Notes: generated by a model not told the origin, from the letters alone. Numbered from the stretch's first letter, positions 10,062 through 20,068 are shown. The stretch: 64,000 nt of DNA from Chlorobiota bacterium (GCA_016710285.1 JADJXR010000001.1:248001-312000); one strand, 5' to 3'. Numbers and translations: made by a program.

Positions 10062-11555
10062 CTACACCAGCAGCTTCTTCAACGCCTCCTCCCCACCAAG
10101 TTCCCCGTTGTGAATTGCCTGCAAAACATCCTCCACATACTCCAACCGCCGCATCCCCACCAGCACGCTGTGAACCCCAGGAACGGAAAGAAGAAGCCGA
10201 AGGGAAAGGGATGAAAGGGAGCCATCCGGCTCGGTTCCGGTGGCGTTTCCAATAGCGTTTCCAATGGCGGCGCGCAGGCGATCCGAACGGGTCTGCGCTT
10301 GCTGGCCGTAGTGATTGCCAATCAGCGCAAGGGCGGCACGAGCTTGCTCGACGTATCCCTCAAGAAATCCCCCCAACGGGTCATCGGGATGCGCCAGCGA
10401 TTGCTGCTGGGCGTACCGAAGCCGGGGCGCGAAATGGTGGGAAAGGATGTCGTTGTACCGCTCAATCGAACCGAAGCCCTCCCAGTGTTCCCGCAGCACC
10501 GCGCCGATGCCGAGGACCTGGCCCAACGCCTCGCGCTCGTCTGGGTCCGCCACCTCCGCTGTCAACGATTCTTGATCCCGCTCCAGGGCCTGAAGCTGGT
10601 CCAGAGCTTGCAAGATTTCTTGGGGAGAGACGTGGCGTTCGGTGGGGAAATCGGCAAGGCGGAGCAGGCCTTCGGGCTGGATTGCATTCAGCGGGCGGTT
10701 GATAAGCGTGGCAAGGTTCCGCTGGCGGGCAAGCTGGATAAGGGTGCTTCCGTCGGGCTGGTTCGGCGTGGCAACAAAGCCGCGTTCGTACAAGTTTGCC
10801 GGGAACTGAATCACCCCAAAATGATTCACCAACGACACACGGTTCGCCACGTTGATGACTTCTTGCAGCGACGTAAAATCATCGGCATCAGGAAGGCTTG
10901 GGAAGCTGTTGCTGGAAATGCCGTACCAGCCGATTCGCCCCCGCTCCACCTCTGTTTCCAAGTAGGCGAACGCATCGTGGATGCGGCGGTAATACTCGCG
11001 GCGTGCATCGGGCAACGGCACGCCATGCTTCGCCGCCCAGCCCAGATAGTACTCCGGATTATGAAGCAGAAGAACATCAACCGCAGGAAGGTTCAGCCGT
11101 TGCAGCGAGCGGGTAAGTTGGTCGTGCAGAAACTCCGGCGCGATACAATGCCACAGCCCGTTGCCGTAGCGAACAACATCGGGGAAGCCGCTTCCCGCCG
11201 ACTCGCGCTCGGCAACCATCTCGAAGTTGCTTCCCTGAATATACCCGGCCTTTGTCACCACCACCACTTCTTGGCGGCGCAATGCCCCTTCGGCAAACAA
11301 CTCATGGAGGACCTGGCCAATTAGCTGCTCGCTTCCGCCATCGGCGTAGTTGGCGGAGGTGTCAAGAAGGTTGATGCCCGAAAGCAACGCGCCACGCAGC
11401 GCAGCATGGTGCCCCGCAATCCCCGCCGAAACCCGATACCCGCCAAATCCCGCCCGCGAGACCATCAGCCCGGTTCGCCCAAACTGGATTGGCGGCAATT
11501 CTGGAAAGCGTTGGAAATATGAACGAGTGGCCGATTCGGTGGCACGCATGGGCAA
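10062..11555 (-). CDS. Aldo/keto reductase family protein
   Basis: A 497-residue member of the NAD(P)H-dependent aldo/keto reductases. The N terminus has the family signature FGRTGLMVSRAGFGGYRVSAG followed by GINLLDTSANYADGGSEQLI, where the Asp and Tyr are the usual catalytic pair; VVVTKAGYIQ supplies the Lys. A C-terminal segment (LLSVPGVHSVLVGMRRLEYV) is the standard cofactor-binding end. It is longer than the usual 320-350 residues because of an insert in the second half (about 300-420), so the substrate is not predictable. It appears monocistronic; an A-rich and T-rich gap separates it from the kinase-cyclase gene. Confidence 0.88.
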   Translation of the reverse strand: MPMRATESATRSYFQRFPELPPIQFGRTGLMVSRAGFGGYRVSAGIAGHHAALRGALLSGINLLDTSANYADGGSEQLIGQVLHELFAEGALRRQEVVVVTKAGYIQGSNFEMVAERESAGSGFPDVVRYGNGLWHCIAPEFLHDQLTRSLQRLNLPAVDVLLLHNPEYYLGWAAKHGVPLPDARREYYRRIHDAFAYLETEVERGRIGWYGISSNSFPSLPDADDFTSLQEVINVANRVSLVNHFGVIQFPANLYERGFVATPNQPDGSTLIQLARQRNLATLINRPLNAIQPEGLLRLADFPTERHVSPQEILQALDQLQALERDQESLTAEVADPDEREALGQVLGIGAVLREHWEGFGSIERYNDILSHHFAPRLRYAQQQSLAHPDDPLGGFLEGYVEQARAALALIGNHYGQQAQTRSDRLRAAIGNAIGNATGTEPDGSLSSLSLRLLLSVPGVHSVLVGMRRLEYVEDVLQAIHNGELGGEEALKKLLV

Positions 11556-11624
11556 TGAAGGTTGGATGGTTGGTTTCTTCTCTCTATTGCTTCTCTCTAC
11601 TTCCTCTATCTCCTGACTCGCACC

Positions 11625-12758
11625 TCACCCTTCCCCAACCAGATGCTTCGGCGGGGGGGTGCCAAGCTCGCGCTGGTAGGCTTCGTGGCAACGCTGAAGA
11701 AGGGATTGACGCTGGTGCTGATGGCGCGGCTGGCTGTGCAACTCCAGCAAAAAACTCCATGCCGGCTCAAAGATCGCATCCGCCTGCAAGGCTTGCTGAA
11801 GGTAGGCGGCAGCGCGCTCGGCATCCCCTAATTTTTTTTGGAGCGATGCAAGCTCCATCAGGGCCTGAAGCAGTTCATCTTTCAGGGTTGAGCGTTCAAA
11901 GTTGGTCCATTCCTGGGCAGTGTCCGAAGGGAAAAAATCTCCGTGATAGAGCCGCACCGCTTGCTCCAGCAGCCCCGCCTGTTGCTTGGCATCCGCTTGC
12001 TTTGCGGCGGCAGCAATCAGGCGGCGGAACTCCACAAAATCAATCTGGGAATCGTTGCCAAGATCAAGCCGGTAGGTTCCGTCGGCAATGGTGATGTAGC
12101 GGCTGGCCATTGCTGGCTTCAGCCCCGGCTCCAATGCTTTCCGGATGCAGGAAGTTGCGTTCCAGAGCGATGGGAGAAGGTTCCGCCCGGCGGGATTTTC
12201 CCAAATGGCATCCACCAACTCCTCGGCCGGAACCGCCCGCCCGTGGCGCAGCAGAAGGTACTTGAACACGTCGCGCGCTTTCTTCCTTCCCCATTCTTCT
12301 TGGGTGATGGTGTGGCCATTCACCACCACCGCAAAATCCCCCAACGTCCGAACAACAACGGAAGGGGAATTGGCAGAATCCGGCTCCGCACTCGATTCCC
12401 GCGCCGCAGCAATCCCCTGTTGAGATTTTTTGGATCTGGCCGCGGCGGGTGGCGGTTCGGTTGGGGTTGCGTTAGCCCGCGCCAACCACTCATGGCTTGA
12501 TTTCAGCAATCGCTCCACCGTTTGGGTAAGCGTGTCGCCGCTGGTGGGGGTGGCGGTGTCCAGAAGGGTTTGCAGGTCGAAGTCCAGCAACGCGCTGCTG
12601 GTGGCGGCGTGCTGTTGTTCGGCGTTCAGTTTTTGCTGCAATCGCTCATGTTCTTTCTGGTGGGGTTCGGCTTCGCGCGCCATTCCGGAAGCGCGGAGCG
12701 CCAGCGCAAGGTCGCGGTGGGCAAGCTCGGCAATCGTGTCCCCCTCGTTGTTCGGCAT
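11625..12758 (-). CDS. BTAD/SARP-like transcriptional regulator, C-terminal half (frameshifted)
   Basis: This frame carries an OmpR-like winged-helix DNA-binding region (VVRTLGDFAVVVNGHTI, then KKARDVFKYLLLRHGRAVPAEELVDAIWENPA). A bacterial transcriptional activator domain follows (FVEFRRLIAAA to the end, with helical TPR-like repeats). It lacks its own convincing start. The upstream frame (12646-13923) supplies a TPR region that reads straight into this one if one G is removed from the G5 run at 12740-12744 (minus strand). Together they would make a protein of about 765 aa with sensor repeats and a DNA-binding output. An ATG at 12758 (MPNNEGD) could in principle start it separately. Either a disrupted gene, a frameshift in expression, or a sequencing error. 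Confidence 0.75.
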   Translation of the reverse strand: MPNNEGDTIAELAHRDLALALRASGMAREAEPHQKEHERLQQKLNAEQQHAATSSALLDFDLQTLLDTATPTSGDTLTQTVERLLKSSHEWLARANATPTEPPPAAARSKKSQQGIAAARESSAEPDSANSPSVVVRTLGDFAVVVNGHTITQEEWGRKKARDVFKYLLLRHGRAVPAEELVDAIWENPAGRNLLPSLWNATSCIRKALEPGLKPAMASRYITIADGTYRLDLGNDSQIDFVEFRRLIAAAAKQADAKQQAGLLEQAVRLYHGDFFPSDTAQEWTNFERSTLKDELLQALMELASLQKKLGDAERAAAYLQQALQADAIFEPAWSFLLELHSQPRHQHQRQSLLQRCHEAYQRELGTPPPKHLVGEG

Positions 12759-13923
12759 TGCTTGGGGCCCACCGAAGCGCGTCGCGCAGCGCGGGAATGG
12801 CCTCGGGATAACGCCCGGCATTGCACAGGATCAGCCCGCGAATCTGGTGGCAGGAAGCAATGCGAATCGCCGATGAAATGGCCGAAGCAATCCGCGCCGC
12901 AGTGGTGATTGCTTCCAGCGCGGCATCGTACTCCCCCAGCTGGGCCAGCACCGGAGCAAGGGTCATCAGGATGTTTGCTTCGGGAAGCGGGGAACCAAAT
13001 CGGCGGGCGGCGGCGCGTGCGCGTTGGCAGTAATGCAAGGCAAGCGGATGCTCCCCCATGCGAGCATGAACCACCGCAAGGGAGGCAAGCGCGAACGATT
13101 GGTCGTTATCCAACCCACGGGCAACGGCGTAGGCCAGATAATCGTTCAGATACTCCATCGCTTTCAGGTGCGAGCCGGCCTCGGCATGGACCTCGCCAAT
13201 CACCTTGACGGCACGGTAGTACCACAGGTCCTCCTGCTCCTGGCGGGCAATGCTGGCGGATTCCACCAGCCGCTCCAATGCCGACTGCAGCCGCCCGGAG
13301 CTGGCATCGTACTGCCCTGCATCGAACAGAAGCCGCAGCAGTGCGGAGCGATTATTCTGCTGGCGAGCAACGTGCATCCCCAGCACCAACGTCTGGTCCC
13401 GTTCGCGGAATTCCCCCAGCCGATTTTGAACAAGGCTGATGCTGCGCAGAAGCTCAGGCAGGTACGGGGAAGAAGGGGCCGTGGTGGAAACGTGCAACCC
13501 AAACTGAAACTGATCCAGCGCGCGGCGGATGTCGGCAAGCTCGAAGTACATCACCCCGCTGGCAAGAAGCGTGCGTGCCATTCCGGCAACGTTCCCTTCC
13601 TCCTCGAAGGTTTCAAGCGCGTCGGCAAACAGTGCGGTGGCGCGTGCGGAGTCGCGTTCGCGCCGCCACAGCACCGCCGCAAGCAGCAGCCGCCCGCTGG
13701 CAATGGCCTGCCGGTTTCCTTCCCGTTCGGCATCGGCGATCAGGTCCGCAGCAAGGGTTGCAACGTCATTGCTGCGGCTTTCAATCACGTGGGACGGAAG
13801 CGCGATGGCCCCTTTTGCCCGATCCAACAAAGGGAACGTGCGCCGAAGGGAATCAAGGAGTTGATCGTAGCGGTCTGGCACGGGAAGCGATTGCTGCGGG
13901 AAGCGGTTATCGGAAATCATCAC
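12646..13923 (-). CDS. TPR-repeat protein, N-terminal half of the frameshifted regulator
   Basis: 425 residues in this frame; about the first 390 look like tandem TPR or related helical hairpins (for example DALETFEEEGNVAGMARTLL, AMEYLNDYLAYAVARGL, HYCQRARAAARRFGSPLPEA). The last 30 or so residues turn into Arg/Pro/Cys-rich sequence (GGHDCRACPPRPCAGAPR), the mark of having left the true frame. The real continuation is the BTAD-type regulator frame at 11625-12758. No DNA-binding domain is present in this half. The ATG at 13923 lies just downstream of the neighbouring phosphate permease gene's leftward start region, and both genes read leftward, so the permease is downstream-independent. Confidence 0.7.
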   Translation of the reverse strand: MMISDNRFPQQSLPVPDRYDQLLDSLRRTFPLLDRAKGAIALPSHVIESRSNDVATLAADLIADAEREGNRQAIASGRLLLAAVLWRRERDSARATALFADALETFEEEGNVAGMARTLLASGVMYFELADIRRALDQFQFGLHVSTTAPSSPYLPELLRSISLVQNRLGEFRERDQTLVLGMHVARQQNNRSALLRLLFDAGQYDASSGRLQSALERLVESASIARQEQEDLWYYRAVKVIGEVHAEAGSHLKAMEYLNDYLAYAVARGLDNDQSFALASLAVVHARMGEHPLALHYCQRARAAARRFGSPLPEANILMTLAPVLAQLGEYDAALEAITTAARIASAISSAIRIASCHQIRGLILCNAGRYPEAIPALRDALRWAPSNAEQRGGHDCRACPPRPCAGAPRFRNGARSRTPPERT

Positions 13924-13974
13924 CCCCGGGAAGAGTTGCCCGGGGGAACAGAAAGAATGCGGAGAGGGGGAGGA

Positions 13975-15459
13975 TTACACGAACAACCGGAACAGGAGAT
14001 AGAGTCCGCCGGCCATCAGCATCGAGGCTGGGAGCGTTAGCAGCCAGGCCAGCGCGATTTTGCGAACGGTCCCGCTTTGCAGGCCGGCGCGGTTGGCCAC
14101 CATTGTTCCGGCAACGCCGCTGGCAAGGACGTGGGTGGTGCTAACGGGCAATCCGGCCACTGCCGAAATCCCAATCGTGCTCATGGCCACCAGTTCTGCC
14201 GAGGCACCTTGGGCGTAGCTTAAATGCCCCATTCCAATTTTTTCCCCGACGGTGACGACGATCCGTTTCCAGCCGATCATGGTGCCAAGCCCCAGGGCGA
14301 TTGCCACGGCCACCATCACCCACGACGGCGCGTAATCGGTGATTGCGCGGATGTCGCTCCGGTAATTTTTCACTGCGGCTTTGGCTTCGGGGGGAAGCGC
14401 AAGGTTCCCATTTTTTTCCGCCACGGCGATTGCGTTATCCACCCGCAGAACGCTTTTGCGGATTTCCCACCGCTGCTCCTTCGGCACATCTTTTGGCGTA
14501 TCCTTCCCTTCCAACAATTTCCGGATCAACGCCAAATCCCCTTGCACCGTTGCCACCGTTGAGGCAGCGGCGGCAGTGGTGGGCGCGCCTTGCGGCGCAA
14601 AGCCAGCCTGCTGCACGCTTGCCGATGCTGGCAATGCCGGCTCAAGGATTACCCCTGCGGCAAAGGTCTGCTCCAGCTTCCGCACGGCGTTCAGGGTGCG
14701 CTCGGTTTCGGCGTGGGTCATGGCGGTGTTCAGGGCGTACTGCGCCGGAAGGATGCCGATCAGCACCAGCATAATCAGCCCCACCCCTTTCTGGCCATCG
14801 TTCGAGCCGTGGACAAAGCTGACACCGGTGCAAGTAAGAACAAGAAGAGCGCGAATCCAGAATGGCGGGGGGGCATCTTCGGCGGGTTTATCGTACAGAT
14901 AGGGCTGGCGGATGGTCCGTTTCGATATCCAAAGCAAAACTCCGGCAAGGGTGAAACCGATCAAGGGGGAAATCAGCAGAGCAAGCCCAACACCTTCGGC
15001 TTTGCTCCAGTTGACACCATCGCCAAAAACATGGCCCGGGAGAAGTGAGTTTGCCAACCCAACCCCAAGAATCGCGCCGATCAGCGTGTGCGAGCTGGAA
15101 GCGGGAAGCCCTTTGTACCACGTCCCCAAATTCCACAGCACCGCCGACACCAGCAACGCCAGCACGGCAGCAAGCCCGCCGCCGGTCCCTTTGGTTATCA
15201 GCAGGTCCACCGGAAGCAAATGGACGATAGCAAGGGCAACGGCAATGCCCCCAAGGAAAACGCCAAAGAAGTTGCAGATACCCGACCAAACCACCGCTAC
15301 CCACGGGCGAAGCGACCGGGTGTAGATCACCGTAGCAACCGCATTTGCGGTGTCGTGGAAGCCGTTTACCACCTCAAAGCCAAGAGCAATGAGCAGGCAG
15401 AGGATGAGCAGAAAGGTCTGGCCGCCACTGGTCAGGCCGTTGAACAGATCGAAGTCCAT
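13975..15459 (-). CDS. pit: Inorganic phosphate transporter, Pit family
   Basis: A 494-residue integral membrane protein that moves phosphate (usually as a metal-phosphate complex with H+) across the inner membrane. Family signatures are clear: GFHDTANAVATVIYTRSL near the N terminus, the paired motif VHGSNDGQKGVGLIMLVL in the middle, and LPVSTTHVLASGVAGTMVAN near the C terminus. A hydrophilic loop of about 110 residues splits the two halves, as in PitA-type proteins. The ATG at 15459 (MDFDLFNG) was chosen because it aligns with other Pit N termini; the frame stays open to 15603, but that extra sequence does not look like Pit. No strong Shine-Dalgarno is seen. Confidence 0.92.
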   Translation of the reverse strand: MDFDLFNGLTSGGQTFLLILCLLIALGFEVVNGFHDTANAVATVIYTRSLRPWVAVVWSGICNFFGVFLGGIAVALAIVHLLPVDLLITKGTGGGLAAVLALLVSAVLWNLGTWYKGLPASSSHTLIGAILGVGLANSLLPGHVFGDGVNWSKAEGVGLALLISPLIGFTLAGVLLWISKRTIRQPYLYDKPAEDAPPPFWIRALLVLTCTGVSFVHGSNDGQKGVGLIMLVLIGILPAQYALNTAMTHAETERTLNAVRKLEQTFAAGVILEPALPASASVQQAGFAPQGAPTTAAAASTVATVQGDLALIRKLLEGKDTPKDVPKEQRWEIRKSVLRVDNAIAVAEKNGNLALPPEAKAAVKNYRSDIRAITDYAPSWVMVAVAIALGLGTMIGWKRIVVTVGEKIGMGHLSYAQGASAELVAMSTIGISAVAGLPVSTTHVLASGVAGTMVANRAGLQSGTVRKIALAWLLTLPASMLMAGGLYLLFRLFV

Positions 15460-15754
15460 GCAGAAGTTCGCGCAAGTGAAGCCCGCCATGCCACAAGCAA
15501 ATGCCACAGGCAAAGCAGAACGGTGCGCGAAATTAACATTGGGGAGAGAATAACGGTGTGGGAAGGGGCTATCAAGAGCGTTACTACTGATGACGGCGGC
15601 CAAATGCCCAGAATGGAGGCGCAGGCAAGGCGGATGGTTTCCGGCAGATTTTCGCGGAACGGATACGAAAAACTGATACGAACGGAACAGCGGGTTCCGC
15701 GCCGTAATGGTGCCGAACCCGCTGTTGTTGTTGTTGGTGTGGGGCGGGGTTGTT

Positions 15755-18067
15755 TTAGCGTGCGATTATCAGGTTATCGCTGGCAAGAACCTGGCCGTTT
15801 GCGGCGTTAATCATCACCCGGTAGAAACCGTTTGCCAGCCCCTCGGTCCCGATCACGGCTTGCTGGTCCCCGGCAGCGGCTGCGCGGCCAAACCGCCCAA
15901 CTTCTTGGCCGAAGGCATCGAACAGCCGGATGGTGATTTCCGATTCCTTCAGCAAGCCGTAGCTAACCGTGGCGACGCTGGCTGCCGGGTTCGGGGTGAT
16001 GCTCATCCCCGTCACCATTGCCCGGTCCTGATACACCGCCTGGATTGGCAGGCTGGTCATCTCAGCAAGGGGCTTCTGCTCGGCATCGTTGTTGTCCACC
16101 ACAACGTTCAGCTTGAAATCGCCCGTGGTCACGCTTCCGTTGGCCACAATGGTTGCCAGCTGGCCACTTTCCACCGATCCGCGAGCGCGATAGAACACCT
16201 TCCCATCCTTCTTCAACTCCACCGTCAGCTGCCCAATGGGAAGCGGCAGATACTCGCTGAAGGCCTTGAACGCAACACCCGTCAGTTCCGATGATGCACC
16301 GGAAGCATCAGTCAGTTTCACGTCAACGGTTCCGGCATCTTCCGCCCCGTGGAGCAACCGCACCAGCCCTTTTCCGGCGGGCGTTGTCAGGCTGAAGGCA
16401 CGGGTCAAGGCAACAGGCTGCGTTAGCCCGATTGCATAAATCGTGTAGGCGGAGTCGGCATTCAGCAGGGAGTTCGATTCAATCCCGACGGGGCTATCAA
16501 TTCCTGCGCCGGCCAATCGGACTTTCACGTTGTGCGTGCCCGGGGCAAACGAGCGGAGCGCCGTAGCGTTCCGTGGCGACAGGTTAGCTTCGGCGGCTGG
16601 GGTGACGTTATCAACAAAGATGTCAACCGCAGGGACCGTTGGCGCGGCATGGACAATCCGCACCTTTGCTTCCCCTTGCGGGACGTAGGTGAAGGTGGCC
16701 ATTGGCATCTGCGCAGCGTCGGCAGTTTCGTCAACGATCGTGAAGCTCAATTCCCCTTCGGTATCCTTCCGCCCGTTCAGCACCAGCGTAAGCATTTTGC
16801 CGGCAGGGATCACCCCCGTGGTGCTGATATACGTTGCACCGCCGCTGGAAGCAATGTCAATCCGCGTTGCGCCGGCGGGAAGCTCCATTGCTGGAATCAG
16901 CGTGCCGTAGTTAATGGCATCGCGGTTGACCTTGTTGTTGTTGGCATCGGTGATTTTAAGGTCCACAATGCCCGCACCAACGCCAGCGTGCAGAATCCTC
17001 ACTAGCGATTTCCCCGCCGGCACGTTTACCGTTTTGCCACGGGCAAGCGTCACGACGCTGGTGGTGGTGGCCATGGAGCCAATCGGGACCAACGTGTAGA
17101 TGGTGTCGGCACTCAGCTTCATCGCCATGGTTTTGAAGGTGGTGTCGCCAGGTTTCAGCGAAGGGGCAATCATCTTGATGGTGTGGTTTCCGTCGCCGGT
17201 GGTCATCAAGTCCGTGGCGTTGCGGTAGGTAAGGCCGGTGCCAAGCGCGGGGAAGATGTTATCCACGTAGAAATCGAGCGCGGGGCCATCGGGGACAAGG
17301 TGGGCAACGCGGAAGGTGGATTGCTTGTTCTCCAACAACGGGGTCATCTGGGCCAGCGGCATCTGGGTGTTGTCGTTGGTTTCATCAACCACACGCAACT
17401 TGAACTCCCCGGGAACCGCCAGCCGCCCCGATGGAACAATGGTGATGATCTGGTTTGCCGCAAGGTTGTACGTAGCGCGGTAGAACACCGGCCCACCGGC
17501 CTGCGACACCTCAACCGTGCACACGCCATTGGCATACGACTGGTAGCCGGTGAAGCGTTGATAATCAAGCTGCTGGGTGGTGTTCTTGTTCCCTTTGGCA
17601 TCGGTGATGCTGATATCCAATTTGCCAGCATCGGAGGAACCGTTAATGAAACGAACCACGCCCAGCGCGTTGGTCCCAGCAACCACTTTATGGCGGCCAA
17701 GAATCACCTGCGAGATATTCAGCGGCTGATTAACGCCAAACAGATAGACGGTGTAGGAGCTATCCTTGACGATAGGATAGGAACGGGTGAAGATGGTGGT
17801 TGCCTGGCCGGCGCGGGTCATCTTCACTTCCCGGAAACCTTGCCCGGCCGGCTCGGTGATCTCCGTGACGACATACTTGGAGCCGTCGCCGAAGTTCATC
17901 GCGCTTTCCAGCGGTGTGGTTTCCTTGTTCCAATAGCAATCCATTGCCGGCCCACCAGGCAACAGATGAACAACGCGAACTTTTGATTGGGACCAGGCCA
18001 TCGCCGGCATGATTGCCAGCATCAACGCCAAGCCCCACCACCGTGCAAACGGGGTAGGGAATTTCAT
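15755..18067 (-). CDS. DUF4397-repeat surface protein with type IX sorting domain
   Basis: 770 residues: signal peptide (about 1-26, ending AMAWSQ), then several DUF4397 units, each opening with a phrase like KVRVVHLLPGGPAMD, TFRVAHLVPDGPALDFYVDN, KVRIVHAAPTVPAVDIFVDN. The C-terminal 80 residues (SITPNPAASVATVSYGL, IRLFDAFGQEVGRF, GLANGFYRVMI) are a Por/type IX secretion sorting domain, so the protein should be exported and attached to the cell surface. AAGAAGGAG precedes the ATG by a normal distance, an example of a clear Shine-Dalgarno here. A paralogue with the same plan lies at 56947-58632. Function is unknown; adhesion or matrix roles are often guessed for such repeats. Confidence 0.9.
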   Translation of the reverse strand: MKFPTPFARWWGLALMLAIMPAMAWSQSKVRVVHLLPGGPAMDCYWNKETTPLESAMNFGDGSKYVVTEITEPAGQGFREVKMTRAGQATTIFTRSYPIVKDSSYTVYLFGVNQPLNISQVILGRHKVVAGTNALGVVRFINGSSDAGKLDISITDAKGNKNTTQQLDYQRFTGYQSYANGVCTVEVSQAGGPVFYRATYNLAANQIITIVPSGRLAVPGEFKLRVVDETNDNTQMPLAQMTPLLENKQSTFRVAHLVPDGPALDFYVDNIFPALGTGLTYRNATDLMTTGDGNHTIKMIAPSLKPGDTTFKTMAMKLSADTIYTLVPIGSMATTTSVVTLARGKTVNVPAGKSLVRILHAGVGAGIVDLKITDANNNKVNRDAINYGTLIPAMELPAGATRIDIASSGGATYISTTGVIPAGKMLTLVLNGRKDTEGELSFTIVDETADAAQMPMATFTYVPQGEAKVRIVHAAPTVPAVDIFVDNVTPAAEANLSPRNATALRSFAPGTHNVKVRLAGAGIDSPVGIESNSLLNADSAYTIYAIGLTQPVALTRAFSLTTPAGKGLVRLLHGAEDAGTVDVKLTDASGASSELTGVAFKAFSEYLPLPIGQLTVELKKDGKVFYRARGSVESGQLATIVANGSVTTGDFKLNVVVDNNDAEQKPLAEMTSLPIQAVYQDRAMVTGMSITPNPAASVATVSYGLLKESEITIRLFDAFGQEVGRFGRAAAAGDQQAVIGTEGLANGFYRVMINAANGQVLASDNLIIAR

Positions 18068-18171
18068 GCTACACTCTCCTTCTTGGGATTGTTGAACGGA
18101 TTATGCGTGATTGCAAATAGTGGATGCAGACCGATTTTCTGAGTGATATGACCCCCAAGCCCAAAGGAACG

Positions 18172-19071
18172 TTACCGCAGCATGGCACTGGTGAAACGGA
18201 TCCCCACTTGGGTAACGGTTGAGCGTTGTGGGAAGTAGCGGGTTAGATCGTCGGCAAACCGCTCGATGGCAACGTATGGCCGCAACGTCCCAATTCCCCC
18301 CTTCAACCCAACGCCCGCCTCGCAACGGAAGCTGACCGACTCCGCAAGCGACCCACCTGGAACCGACCATGCCCCCCAACCGAGAAGATAGGCCTGGCCA
18401 GCCGTGCCAACCAAGTACGTTATTCGCCCCCCTGCGGTGATATTTCCGCTTGCTTCGGCAAGGCTGCGCCCGCCGTTGTTGGCCGGGAAACGATACTCCG
18501 AAGAAGCCGGATACCAGTCGGCACGGAGATAGGTAGAAATCGAAAGTCCGTTGAGCAGTTGAAGGTCTGGCAGTGCCACCGCAGCGTAGGGTCCGCTAAG
18601 AATAACCACCCGTTTGGCAATCGCCGTAAGGTCGGGGTCGTCCGAGTCCACAGGGTCCGAGTTGTCAACATCATGCTTGCACTGATGGATCCCCCCCAAC
18701 TGCACGGTGACGCTGCCAAATTTTTTGGAGAGAGCCAACGCTTCTTCCCACCGGACCTGGCGCGGGTTGAAGCCGATGTCGTTCTTGGCATTGCCAATCA
18801 TCTCATTGCCAAACAGCAGCGAAAGGGTGGCATCGGACCAGCGGTACAGTTCAATAAACCCGCCAGCTTTGATGTCCCACGCCACCTCACCATCGGTGGA
18901 GCCGTAGCCACGGTTCACCTCAAGGGTGATCCCCTGGTGTTGCAAAAAGCCAACGGCTGCTGCCGAATCAACGAATGGATCAAGCAGAACATCACGGGTA
19001 ACCTGAAGTTGGGCAGCGGCAATCGCAACGCCACACAGCTGCGCAAGCAGCATCATGCACAATCGGACCAT
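18172..19071 (-). CDS. Probable outer-membrane or periplasmic protein, unknown function
   Basis: 299 residues with a cleavable signal peptide (about 1-21, ending AIAAAQ). The mature part is rich in short amphipathic beta segments (GGFIELYRW, TLSLLFGNEM, SVTVQLGGIHQ, NITAGGRITYLVG) and ends in a strand, as expected for a beta-barrel or lipid-exposed protein. The overall layout resembles DUF1207-type proteins, but I cannot confirm it. GGAGG lies 6-7 nt before the ATG (tggaggttccc). It lies between two other envelope genes on the same strand, each with its own signal peptide. Confidence 0.7.
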   Translation of the reverse strand: MVRLCMMLLAQLCGVAIAAAQLQVTRDVLLDPFVDSAAAVGFLQHQGITLEVNRGYGSTDGEVAWDIKAGGFIELYRWSDATLSLLFGNEMIGNAKNDIGFNPRQVRWEEALALSKKFGSVTVQLGGIHQCKHDVDNSDPVDSDDPDLTAIAKRVVILSGPYAAVALPDLQLLNGLSISTYLRADWYPASSEYRFPANNGGRSLAEASGNITAGGRITYLVGTAGQAYLLGWGAWSVPGGSLAESVSFRCEAGVGLKGGIGTLRPYVAIERFADDLTRYFPQRSTVTQVGIRFTSAMLR

Positions 19072-19147
19072 TGGGAACCTCCAGTTTTATTGCTGGACAC
19101 GAATCCCACGAAGGGATAACAGCGGGCGCAATGGTCGCGGTTTTCTT

Positions 19148-20041
19148 CTAAAACCGATACCGAAAACTCGTCACCGGAAGCACCAGCGGGGCGGCGGAAA
19201 GGGCGATTCCGAAATCCGCCGAAAGATGCTCGTTCTGCAGCCGGATGCCAACCATCGAGACCGTGTTCTCCGGGCGCGAGAAATCGTTGGTGGCAATCTC
19301 CCCCACCCAGAACATATCGTCGCGACCGAAGGCCGGAGCGTCGAACCCGAAAGCCGCGCCCATTGCTCCTTGATAGTACAGGGTGAACTGCGTGGTGTCC
19401 TCCCCGGGACCAAGGATATTCACAGGGGCTTGCTCATCCCCCGCCGCTTTGTAGAAGATCATGGCCGAGTACCGCCCCGTCCCCAGCGCAAAGGTCCCCA
19501 CGCCGTAGATATGCGCGTACGGGTGGTCCGTGGTGAAGAAGGTGTAGGTCCCCCCCACCGCGAACTCCATATCCTTCTCCCGCTCCACCGTAAACTTTGC
19601 GTTGACGTGATAAAGCTGCGATTTCAGCGAAACCGTTGGGACGATGGTTGCCCCCGCGTTGATGGTTGCCCCATATCCCAGCCCAAAGGTGGCATACAGG
19701 AACCCAAGCTCGTAGTTCGTCAAGCTAAACCCCGGTCCGGCTGGCGAGGCGGTCGGCATCAGGAAGTGCTGCGAGCGGTGCAGGTAGGTGTCGCGGGGGA
19801 AGGTGATGGGGATGAACTCCTTGATCAGGTTCTTCGGAACGCGGACGATATCGAACTCCGTCTTGATTTGGAAGGTATCGCCCGAGGCCACAACGTTCCC
19901 GCGGAAGCGATCCCCGCTTTCCAGCACGACGATGTACTCCAACTTATCACGCGGGACAAGGGGCGAGAACGTTTTGGTTTGCGCGGTGGCCACCGCAAGG
20001 CCCACCAGAAAAAGGAGTGCGCACGATAGGAGAAATTTCAT
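19148..20041 (-). CDS. Secreted, probably outer-membrane beta-barrel protein
   Basis: 297 residues. The start at 20041 (MKFLLSCALLFLVGLAVATA) gives a textbook signal peptide; the frame is open further upstream but that would run through the tRNA-Leu gene on the other strand and destroys the signal. The mature N terminus (LEYIVVLESGDRFRGNVVA, FQIKTEFDIVRVPKNLIKEF) reads like a small SH3/Sm-like beta domain that senses or binds, followed by a run of barrel-like strands ending in SFRYRF, with the C-terminal aromatic residue typical of outer-membrane insertion. I cannot assign a specific function. The gene is divergent from tRNA-Leu. Confidence 0.75.
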   Translation of the reverse strand: MKFLLSCALLFLVGLAVATAQTKTFSPLVPRDKLEYIVVLESGDRFRGNVVASGDTFQIKTEFDIVRVPKNLIKEFIPITFPRDTYLHRSQHFLMPTASPAGPGFSLTNYELGFLYATFGLGYGATINAGATIVPTVSLKSQLYHVNAKFTVEREKDMEFAVGGTYTFFTTDHPYAHIYGVGTFALGTGRYSAMIFYKAAGDEQAPVNILGPGEDTTQFTLYYQGAMGAAFGFDAPAFGRDDMFWVGEIATNDFSRPENTVSMVGIRLQNEHLSADFGIALSAAPLVLPVTSFRYRF

Positions 20042-20068
20042 GATACAGTTTTCCGGGTCTGAAAGCGT

